Of a stretch of 5,919 nucleotides of DNA, positions 1 through 4,655 are shown piece after piece (the first letter of the stretch is position 1; every line of letters begins with the position of its first letter). The position numbers and the translations under genes are program-made. The notes under the pieces are model-generated. The model made no database searches. It was not told the DNA's origin and saw nothing but the letters and a program-made list of their open reading frames with translations. The stretch lies in assembly GCA_031255235.1 (NCBI GenBank), contig JAIRSX010000017.1:1-5919 (forward strand), read 5' to 3'. Source of the DNA: Rickettsiales bacterium. Lineage in GTDB: Bacteria; Pseudomonadota; Alphaproteobacteria; Rickettsiales; UBA1997.

Positions 1-164
1 AACCTTAATCCAAATCTTCTTCTTCTACATCTATACTTATCAGATATTATTCTGAATTTCTTTATATCTCCTATAACATTTTCAACTATTATTCTTTGTT
101 TTGATATATTATGATTATAATGCTTATCTTCTTCTGCTAATGGGTTTTTTTCTTTGTTCTTTTT
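1..164 (-). pseudogene. IS5-type DDE transposase, C-terminal fragment (runs off left edge)
   Basis: Read on the minus strand from 164 down to 1, the frame is open and gives KKNKEKNPLAEEDK, then RIIVENVIGDIKKFRI, then SDKYRCRRRRFGLR. This is the characteristic end of IS5-type (DDE_Tnp_4-like) transposases. It contains the RxxVEnxIG block, whose Glu (codon 81-83) is the third acid of the DDE catalytic triad, followed by the Arg-rich YRxRRxRFGLR segment. In an intact element the enzyme cuts and rejoins the ends of the insertion sequence. A TAG stop (165-167) lies directly upstream in the same frame, and the preceding transposase parts are displaced, so this is a relic rather than a working gene. 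The protein would continue for a few dozen residues beyond position 1. Family assignment is confident from the motifs; the subgroup and terminal repeats cannot be seen. Confidence 0.8.
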
Positions 165-177
165 CTAGAGACTAGAA
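163..177. repeat. Perfect hairpin TTCTAG-AGA-CTAGAA at the relic junction
   Basis: A 6-bp inverted repeat with a 3-base spacer. It lies where the minus-strand transposase C-terminal frame resumes (164) and where the hydrophobic fragment stops (172-174), and it supplies the TAG stops of both frames. Its coincidence with the junction suggests a rearrangement scar, but a short AT-rich palindrome can occur by chance. Confidence 0.35.
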
Positions 178-306
178 TAATATTCTTGTTATTTTGACAT
201 ATCTGTATAAAAGGAAAGGTGCGATAAATACTGCTAATGTAAAAAACATTCCCGCAAATCTTAACGCCCGAAGCGACACCTCTCCTGGATTATACCTAAC
301 CCAAAT
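172..306 (-). pseudogene. Short hydrophobic coding-like fragment inside the transposase relic
   Basis: On the minus strand a frame from about 306 to a TAG stop at 172-174 encodes roughly 44 residues. It starts near VRYNPGEVSLRALRFAG, continues with MFFTLAVFIAPFLLY and ends RYVKITRILF. The hydrophobic run followed by basic residues is typical of a transmembrane helix with a positive-inside flank, so this looks like the C-terminal end of a membrane protein. A TAA in the same frame lies just upstream, there is no convincing start, and no ribosome binding site is visible. It is probably a gene fragment rather than a live gene. I do not recognise the family. It occupies the extra segment that separates the catalytic Asp and Glu codons of the decayed transposase, so it probably arrived by recombination. 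Chance coding appearance cannot be excluded for so short a piece. Confidence 0.3.
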
Positions 307-404
307 TTAAATATCAAAAAAAGAAAATGAGTTATACCAACATTCCCTAAAGACAACCCATTGGGTATTCCAGTATATCTCTTTGCCTGTTGATTGTTGT
401 GCCT

Positions 405-595
405 CTTTGAGTTATTGTTGATACACATTTTGTGAGTATATTCCAGCATATATCCAGTATCAACCAATATTGGTTTGTGTGTATTTGAAAAGGGTACCTT
501 ACTATTTTTAGATATAATTTGAAGTCATGAGTTTTACCATTTGTGAAATCAGTACAGATTATTTGTTTTGTTTTTTATTTGACAAAAGTGCCGCA
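405..595 (-). pseudogene. IS5-type transposase, frameshifted middle fragments
   Basis: Two minus-strand reading frames carry the middle of the same transposase. From 574 downward one frame reads KTKQIICTDFTNGKTHDFKLY, matching the KTQ...GkxHDFkLyK block of IS5-type enzymes. From about 500 downward another frame reads THKPILVDTGYMLEYTHK, matching the lvDtGYxGi block, whose Asp (459-461) is the second catalytic acid. A stop (575-577) precedes the first piece, and a frameshift near 490-500 separates the two. An earlier stretch (595-578, CGTFVK) may be a further remnant. The left boundary of recognisable similarity is vague, at roughly 400-420. The second frame stays open to 261, but that tail no longer resembles a transposase. 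The element must once have extended to the right, yet no terminal repeat or target duplication is evident before mrr. Confidence 0.65.
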
Positions 596-607
596 AAAAT
601 ACATAAC
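579..607 (+). promoter_or_regulatory. Probable sigma-70 promoter of mrr
   Basis: A perfect TTGACA (579-584) is followed after 17 bases by CATAAC (602-607), which matches four of six consensus -10 positions. Transcription would begin near 614 and leave about 55 bases of leader before mrr. The box lies inside the decayed transposase sequence, so mrr may be driven by a promoter that arose from or was brought in with the mobile element. Confidence 0.4.
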
Positions 608-658
608 ACACTTGGAGCTGTTCCAAACTTCAGTTTTTAGAATAAGTTCATCATAAAT

Positions 659-664
659 AAGGAG
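659..664 (+). promoter_or_regulatory. Ribosome binding site of mrr (AAGGAG)
   Basis: AAGGAG lies 5 bases before the ATG at 670 and 11 before an in-frame ATG at 676. The spacing favours 670, although 676 is also possible. This strong site contrasts with kdsB, lpxC and the HAD gene, which show no such motif. Confidence 0.7.
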
Positions 665-669
665 ATGAT

Positions 670-1584
670 ATGTACATGCCGGATTTTCAGTCAATAATGT
701 TGCCTCTGTTGGAGATTGTTTCTGATAAAGGTACCCATAAATTTAGGGATGTTATAGACAAATTGATCAAAAAATTTAACTTGACCAACGAACAAAAACA
801 AGAATTATTACCAAGTGGTAAACAGCCCATATTTGAAAACAGGGCCGGATGGGCAAAAACACATTTAAAAAAAGCAGGATTATTAAATTATCCAGTAAGA
901 GGGTGTATTGAAATTACAGAAAGAGGAGTTTCTGTATTAGAAAAAATACCAGAAAAAATAGATATGAAATTTCTGAAACAATTTGATGAATATAATAAAT
1001 TTCGGAATACAACAAATCAAAATAAGAACGATGACGGATCGGCAAATGAAATAGAAAATTATACACCTGAAGAATTAATAGGAACAGCATTTCAAAAAAT
1101 AAAAAGAACTTTGGCTGATGAAATATTGGAGAAAGTTAGGAATATCGCTCCAGATTTTTTTGAGAAACTGGTTGTTGATTTATTAGTAAAAATTGGTTAT
1201 GGCGGGTCAATAAAAGATGCAGGAAAGGCAACTGGAAAACCCAATGACGAAGGCATAGATGGAATAATAAAAGAAGATAAATTGGGTTTGGATATAATTT
1301 ATATACAGGCAAAAAGATGGAAAGATGGAAACATTGTAGGTAGACCTGAGATTCAAAAATTTGTTGGAGCATTAGCTGGACAGGGAGCTAAAAAAGGTAT
1401 ATTTATCACAACATCGTCATTCTCGAAAGAGGCATCAGGATATTCACCAAAAAATGAAACAAAAATAATAATGATTGATGGTATTCAATTAGCGGAATTG
1501 ATGATCGAATATAATGTTGGCGTTTCAAATCAACAAATTTATGAAATAAAAAAAATGGATGACGATTATTTTGGCGAAAATTAA
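670..1584 (+). CDS. mrr: Mrr type IV restriction endonuclease
   Basis: Mrr cleaves DNA carrying foreign methylation, so it protects the cell against modified incoming DNA; it acts in the cytoplasm without a partner methylase. The 304-residue product has the length of E. coli Mrr and follows it from end to end as I remember it. An N-terminal winged-helix DNA-recognition domain (about 1-95) contains the NRAGWAKTHLKKAGLL block (57-72). A variable Asn/Lys-rich linker follows (about 105-135). The C-terminal Mrr catalytic domain (about 148-290) has the FFEKLVVDLLVKIGYGG helix (163-179), the metal-binding Asp in EGIDGII (D197) and the QAKRW motif (Q213, K215), which together form the PD-(D/E)xK-like centre. 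VGALAGQGAKKGIFITTSSF follows, as in the family. Nothing is missing, so the enzyme is probably active. It stands alone between an IS5-type relic and an unusual spacer, which suggests acquisition by transfer. The natural methyl target cannot be read from the sequence. Confidence 0.93.
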   Translation: MYMPDFQSIMLPLLEIVSDKGTHKFRDVIDKLIKKFNLTNEQKQELLPSGKQPIFENRAGWAKTHLKKAGLLNYPVRGCIEITERGVSVLEKIPEKIDMKFLKQFDEYNKFRNTTNQNKNDDGSANEIENYTPEELIGTAFQKIKRTLADEILEKVRNIAPDFFEKLVVDLLVKIGYGGSIKDAGKATGKPNDEGIDGIIKEDKLGLDIIYIQAKRWKDGNIVGRPEIQKFVGALAGQGAKKGIFITTSSFSKEASGYSPKNETKIIMIDGIQLAELMIEYNVGVSNQQIYEIKKMDDDYFGEN

Positions 1585-1590
1585 AACGGA

Positions 1591-1647
1591 GTACACTTCA
1601 CCTAACGGGGCTGTCAGAAAAGTGTTTTTTGACACTCCACCCCACGG
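1591..1647. repeat. Imperfect 18-bp direct repeat, 39-base offset
   Basis: GTACACTTCACCTAACGG (1591-1608) and TGACACTCCACCCCACGG (1630-1647) agree at 14 of 18 positions. The hairpin 1612-1634 lies largely between them. The arrangement resembles a duplicated protein-binding site or a short duplicated unit; its function is unknown. Confidence 0.45.
1612..1634 (+). other. RNA-type hairpin downstream of mrr (not a canonical terminator)
   Basis: TGTCAGAAAA (1612-1621), loop GTG, then TTTTTTGACA (1625-1634) can form a 10-bp stem with a single G-U pair. GGGG just before it and CCCC at 1640-1643 could extend the structure. No T-tract follows, so it is not a classical intrinsic terminator, though it may stabilise the end of the mrr transcript. 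Confidence 0.4.
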
Positions 1648-1778
1648 TTTGTTGCTACAAGCACTACGTGTTTGCTTATCCGAACGACTAAAACGTCGTA
1701 AACAGCCAAAACGTTATGCACCATTTACCCTAAAATTGGTTAGAATATATTGTATAAAAATTAAACACAAAATTTTAC

Positions 1779-1818
1779 TCAAGTATACTTGACAAAATGT
1801 TGATAAAGATATCAGAAT
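1779..1818 (+). promoter_or_regulatory. Perfect 14-bp palindrome overlapping a TTGACA promoter box
   Basis: TCAAGTATACTTGA (1779-1792) equals its own reverse complement. Its right end overlaps TTGACA (1789-1794). An 18-base spacer then leads to CAGAAT (1813-1818), which matches four of six -10 positions. A dimeric repressor bound to the palindrome would block the -35 box. The only thing downstream on this strand is a decayed small ORF (1840-1988), so the site may be left over from a lost regulated gene. Confidence 0.35.
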
Positions 1819-1839
1819 AGATTAAAAGGGAAAACCGAA

Positions 1840-1988
1840 TTGGAATATTTTATTTTGCAGAATAAAGAAGTGCTACGGGACAATTATGGGGATATTTTAT
1901 TCAAAGGATTGTTAAATGTTATGGATAAAAAAATTTTAATGATTTAGAATATCCTGAAATTGAAGGAACCAGATCTAATAAAAGATAG
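1840..1988 (+). pseudogene. Small frame-broken coding remnant, unknown family
   Basis: From a TTG at 1840 the plus strand reads LEYFILQNKEVLRDNYGDIL and continues to MDKKILMI, with a stop at 1945-1947. A run of seven A's lies at 1927-1933. Adding one A there would shift the reading to NDLEYPEIEGTRSNKR with a stop at 1986-1988. The two halves have ordinary protein-like composition and would join into one product of about 50 residues, which suggests a decayed gene end or a homopolymer sequencing error. A weak AAGGG motif lies about 11 bases before the TTG. I do not recognise a family, and coding by chance is possible. Confidence 0.25.
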
Positions 1989-1990
1989 TT

Positions 1991-2025
1991 TAAAAAAATC
2001 TGTTTCCCTTATAAAAATAAGGAAA
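1991..2025 (-). terminator. Intrinsic terminator of the HAD gene
   Basis: Read on the minus strand, CCTTAT-TTTT-ATAAGG (2022-2007) forms a 6-bp stem. It can extend through TTT/AAA with one bulged base and is followed by a T-run (1998-1992). It begins about 10 bases after the stop codon of the minus-strand HAD gene, which is the expected place. Confidence 0.55.
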
Positions 2026-2032
2026 AAAAATA

Positions 2033-2740
2033 CTAAATGTATACTTCTCTTGTTTTTACGGTTCCATCAATAATTTGTGATTGATAATTCAATAAAACAT
2101 CTTCCAATTCAGTTATATTCTTAACATGTATTATATTTTTTAGTTTTTCTGGTGATGGTGTTGTGAATTCGCTCATAAAACGAATGACATTAATTCCAGT
2201 ATTTATAACAGATTCAATGTTATAAATCCTATCATCAACCAAAACACACTCTTCCGGTTTTATGTTAAATTCATTCATACATTTCAAAATTTCCTCTGTT
2301 TTTGAAGTTCCCTGCATTCCCAATGCTTTGTCATGTTCTACCATTCTCAATTTTATAAAATCTAAATCTTTAAAAATTCTATTTAAAAGTTCTCTTTTTT
2401 TAGTTAAGTCAAAACCGGCAGACATAGTTATTTGCAAAAAACCCTCTTTATTTAAATTTTTTAAAACTTCTTTTGTGTTTGGGTATAACGGTCTATCAAA
2501 ATAATAATCATTACTCGCACAAAATTCTTTGTCTAAATCAACCCCTAATAAGGGATGTGTCTTTAATTCCATGGCACCATATTTTTCTTCATTTATTGGT
2601 AATGCTTCTGGTAAATCTTTATATTCAAAATCTTTGAAATGGTCCTTAAACTTTGAATGATTTTTTATAAAATTAAAATAGGCATGATTTAAATCTGCTA
2701 AAACACCGTCCACATCCCAAAAAATATTTTTTATTTTCAT
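2033..2740 (-). CDS. HAD-superfamily hydrolase (phosphatase-like)
   Basis: This cytoplasmic protein of 235 residues has the four haloacid dehalogenase (HAD) motifs. Motif I is FWDVDGVLADL with the nucleophile D9 and acid D11. Motif II is ITMSAG (T105 or S107). Motif III is a Lys, probably K147 or K138. Motif IV is VLVDDR (D169, D170). About 90 residues between motifs I and II form a C1-type cap, so small phosphorylated molecules are the likely substrates; the substrate itself cannot be read. I chose the ATG at 2740 because motif I then follows at residue 9 as usual. The frame extends to an ATG at 2758 and a TTG at 2773, but those would overlap or abut kdsB. No ribosome binding site is seen at any start. 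It is divergent from kdsB. A role in KDO or sugar-phosphate metabolism is possible but unproven; KdsC, the KDO-8-phosphate phosphatase, is a smaller, cap-less HAD protein and does not match closely. Confidence 0.8.
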   Translation of the reverse strand: MKIKNIFWDVDGVLADLNHAYFNFIKNHSKFKDHFKDFEYKDLPEALPINEEKYGAMELKTHPLLGVDLDKEFCASNDYYFDRPLYPNTKEVLKNLNKEGFLQITMSAGFDLTKKRELLNRIFKDLDFIKLRMVEHDKALGMQGTSKTEEILKCMNEFNIKPEECVLVDDRIYNIESVINTGINVIRFMSEFTTPSPEKLKNIIHVKNITELEDVLLNYQSQIIDGTVKTREVYI

Positions 2741-2756
2741 AATAAAAGCATATACC

Positions 2757-2764
2757 ATTATAAT
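2757..2764. promoter_or_regulatory. Symmetric ATTATAAT between HAD gene and kdsB
   Basis: ATTATAAT is a perfect palindrome and contains a consensus TATAAT on both strands, so one site could serve as the -10 box for either direction. On the plus strand it ends only 2 bases before the kdsB ATG (2767), so that transcript would lack the annotated start or be leaderless from an internal start. On the minus strand it lies 16 bases before the HAD ATG at 2740. No good -35 box is visible on either side. In so AT-rich a region it may be chance. Confidence 0.25.
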
Positions 2765-2766
2765 AT

Positions 2767-3549
2767 ATGTCAAAAATTATTACTCTAATCCCAACAAGAA
2801 TGAAAGCAACTCGGTTGCCAAATAAACCTTTGCTTGATATCAATGGCAAAACTCTCCTGCAACGAGTGGTTGAAAATGTGAGAAATAGTCTGGATGGTGA
2901 TGTTTATGTTGCCGCAGGTGATCAAATTATTGTTGATGCCTGCAAAGAGTATAATGTTCCTGTTATATTGACCGATCCCGCTTTACCAAGTGGAACCGAT
3001 AGAATTGCAGTTGCTCTAAAACAAATTGATCCGACAGGTGAAAAATACGATATAGTTGTTAATTTTCAAGGAGACAATATAAATACCAATCCCAAAGTGA
3101 ATTTACCTTTAATAGAAATGATTAAAAAGGGGGATTGTGACATTGTAACGTGCGGAATGATTTTTAAAACAGAGGAAGCATCAAAGAACCCAGCAAATGT
3201 CAAAATTGTTATGGGGTTAAGAGATAATGAAATGGAAGGACGTGTGTTATATTTTACAAGAGCGGCAGATTGCCCTTTCACAAGAGATAAAGATAAAATA
3301 AAAAATCAAGACTTATATCACCACATTGGAATTTATGTCTATACAGCAGATGCACTAAAAAAAATGGTAAATCTACCTGTTGGTGTTCTCGAGATGAGGG
3401 AAAGTTTAGAGCAATTAAGGGCATTGGAAAATGGTATGACAATTAAAGCAAGAATAATTACTTCAGAAGAAATGAAACTTATACAAAATGCACCTGCAGA
3501 TATAAATACAAAGGAAGAATTAGAAGAAGCAAGAAAATATATTATTTAA
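2767..3549 (+). CDS. kdsB: 3-deoxy-manno-octulosonate cytidylyltransferase (CMP-KDO synthetase)
   Basis: KdsB joins CTP and KDO to give CMP-KDO and pyrophosphate in the cytoplasm; this is the activated sugar used by KDO transferases on lipid A. The 260-residue product is close to the usual length of about 250. Visible family marks are the N-terminal nucleotide-binding IPTRMKATRLPNKPL (8-22, with R11, R16 and K20), SGTDRIA (75-81), VVNFQGD (97-103, D103 as metal ligand), VLYFTRA (160-166), HHIGIY (185-190), LEMRESLEQLRALENG (208-223) and D245 in ADINTKEELEEA (second metal-binding Asp). Two departures stand out: the usual QGDEP is QGDNI, and the usual IPWxRD is CPFTRD. The ATG at 2767 puts the first motif in its usual place; no ribosome binding site precedes it. 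The stop is followed by 134 bases before lpxC, so the two may or may not be co-transcribed. Confidence 0.92.
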   Translation: MSKIITLIPTRMKATRLPNKPLLDINGKTLLQRVVENVRNSLDGDVYVAAGDQIIVDACKEYNVPVILTDPALPSGTDRIAVALKQIDPTGEKYDIVVNFQGDNINTNPKVNLPLIEMIKKGDCDIVTCGMIFKTEEASKNPANVKIVMGLRDNEMEGRVLYFTRAADCPFTRDKDKIKNQDLYHHIGIYVYTADALKKMVNLPVGVLEMRESLEQLRALENGMTIKARIITSEEMKLIQNAPADINTKEELEEARKYII

Positions 3550-3564
3550 ATAATCAGATTAGCT

Positions 3565-3600
3565 TTAAAATAATAGCACCATCACCACCCACTATTTTAA
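3565..3600. repeat. Inverted repeat in the kdsB-lpxC gap
   Basis: TTAAAATA (3565-3572) and TATTTTAA (3593-3600) are perfect reverse complements around a 20-base spacer that is C- and A-rich. No T-run follows, so it is a poor intrinsic terminator. It may be an operator or a weak RNA structure between kdsB and lpxC. The rest of this gap (3601-3683) is AT-rich; a TAGGAG-like motif at 3604-3609 has no ATG at a proper distance, and I see no small gene. Confidence 0.3.
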
Positions 3601-3683
3601 GTATAGGAGTTCATTACCATTTTTTTATGGGATAGTTGATATATTTGCTTATATTGTTTTTAGCAATTAAATTTAAATAATTT

Positions 3684-4649
3684 ATGAGACAGAATACCAT
3701 TAAGGATAAGATAAGTTTTGAAGGTGTAGGTCTCCATAGTGGAGAACTTGTCCAAATTACCTTGGAGCCGGCACCTGAAAATACAGGTATCGTTTTTGTA
3801 AGAGAAAACGATAAAATACCTGCTTTGTATAATAAAGTTTCAAATACAATGCTTGGTACCACCATAGCAGATAAAAGCGAAGTTTTAACAATAGAACATT
3901 TGATGGCATCAATGTGGTCATCTGGTATTGATAATGTTTATATTAAAATAGATAACAAGGAAACCCCTATTATGGATGGAAGTGCAATGTTATTTATACA
4001 GGAAATTCAAAAAGCAGGAATACAAGAACAAGATGCCAATAGAAAATTTTTGGTTATAAAAAAAGATATTGTTTATCAAGATAACAAAAAACTCTTAAAA
4101 ATAACTCCAAGCGATGACTTTAATATAGATATGGAGATTGATTTTAATTATGGTGGTATTGGTAGACAAACTTATTTTTTTGATGGTAGAGAAGAAACTT
4201 TTGTCAAAGAGATAGCATTTGCAAGAACTTTCTGTAATTTTGCAGAAATTGAGAATATGAAAAAGATAGGTTTTGCAAAGGGTGGATATGTTGATCTTGT
4301 GGAAGATATAAATCAAACAAAAAAAGATATTCCTCTTTTTTTTAAAATCTTCAACCTATTTAAAAAAACTAAAAAACAAGATTTAAGTGAGATTGAAAAG
4401 CTAGTCGAAGCCGGAAAAATCATTGAAAATGCGGCAGTTTACGATGACAATAAGATCTTAAATAAAAGCGGATTAAGATGTAAAGATGAAGTTGTGAGAC
4501 ATAAATTGCTTGATTTGGTTGGCGATTTGTATACGAGTGGTTATCACATAAAAGGGAGTGTTAAAGCAGTGTGGAGTGGACATACCGTTCACAATAAATT
4601 TTTACAATTGCTTTTTAGTGATAAAAATAACTATGCAATTGAGGAGTAA
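3684..4649 (+). CDS. lpxC: UDP-3-O-acyl-N-acetylglucosamine deacetylase, with an unusual insertion
   Basis: LpxC removes the acetyl group from UDP-3-O-acyl-GlcNAc, the committed step of lipid A synthesis, in the cytoplasm. It is a zinc enzyme. Seen here are GVGLHSG (14-20), the TIEHL block with catalytic E71 and zinc ligand H72, TPIMDGSA (94-101), ARTF (180-183), VRHKLLD with zinc ligands H273 and D277, and SGHTVHNK with catalytic H300. All catalytic residues are present. Unlike family members I can recall, about 44 residues (around 202-245) are inserted between the KGG turn (199-201) and ENAAVYDD (248-255). The insert contains DIPLFFKIFNLFKKTKK, a hydrophobic and basic segment. It falls in insert II, which forms the acyl-chain tunnel. 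The C-terminal tail is short, so total length (321) is near normal. The upstream in-frame TAA (3678-3680) fixes the start at or after 3684; no ribosome binding site is visible. The next gene begins 6 bases after the stop. Confidence 0.93.
   Translation: MRQNTIKDKISFEGVGLHSGELVQITLEPAPENTGIVFVRENDKIPALYNKVSNTMLGTTIADKSEVLTIEHLMASMWSSGIDNVYIKIDNKETPIMDGSAMLFIQEIQKAGIQEQDANRKFLVIKKDIVYQDNKKLLKITPSDDFNIDMEIDFNYGGIGRQTYFFDGREETFVKEIAFARTFCNFAEIENMKKIGFAKGGYVDLVEDINQTKKDIPLFFKIFNLFKKTKKQDLSEIEKLVEAGKIIENAAVYDDNKILNKSGLRCKDEVVRHKLLDLVGDLYTSGYHIKGSVKAVWSGHTVHNKFLQLLFSDKNNYAIEE
4641..4646 (+). promoter_or_regulatory. Ribosome binding site of the acidic-protein gene, inside lpxC
   Basis: GAGGAG forms the last two sense codons of lpxC and lies 9 bases before the ATG at 4656. 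An in-frame TTG at 4650 is only 3 bases away, too close, so 4656 is the likely start. The arrangement indicates translational coupling with lpxC. Confidence 0.65.
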
Positions 4650-4655
4650 TTGAAA

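Larger units (their letters stand above)
1591..1740. other. GC-richer non-coding block after mrr, with repeats and hairpins
   Basis: This 150-base stretch is about 44% G+C by my count, clearly above the AT-rich genes around it. It starts 6 bases after the mrr stop and holds an imperfect direct repeat, a 10-bp hairpin (1612-1634) and a second hairpin, ACGAC-TAAAAC-GTCGT (1684-1699). One plus-strand frame (1559-1792, 77 codons, starting inside mrr) is open through it. A minus-strand frame is also open, reading NKPWGGVSKNTFLTAPLGEV. Neither has a ribosome binding site or a recognisable family, so I do not call a gene. It could be a structured RNA, a repeated extragenic element or the edge of an acquired segment. 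Confidence 0.4.

Noticed and set aside
261..467. Minus-strand open frame of 68 codons as an independent gene
   Set aside because: It begins at a TTG within the transposase VDTGY motif, so it is part of the decayed transposase plus unrelated extra sequence.
1645..1730. tRNA-like gene in the GC-richer block
   Set aside because: I could not form an acceptor stem and the conserved T-arm together; only isolated hairpins are seen.
1559..1792. Open frame of 77 codons on the plus strand starting inside mrr
   Set aside because: It overlaps the end of mrr by 26 bases, has no ribosome binding site, matches no family I know, and runs through a repeat- and hairpin-rich block that is open on the other strand too.
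2741..2773. Longer N-terminus for the HAD gene (TTG 2773 or ATG 2758)
   Set aside because: Motif I would be pushed inward, the TTG version overlaps kdsB, and no ribosome binding site supports either start.
3636..3664. Promoter for lpxC with TTGATA at 3636-3641
   Set aside because: No acceptable -10 box at 16-18 bases; too weak to list in so AT-rich a gap.
3614..3865. Minus-strand frame across the lpxC start
   Set aside because: It is mostly antisense to lpxC, which has unmistakable motifs; no start signal or family match.
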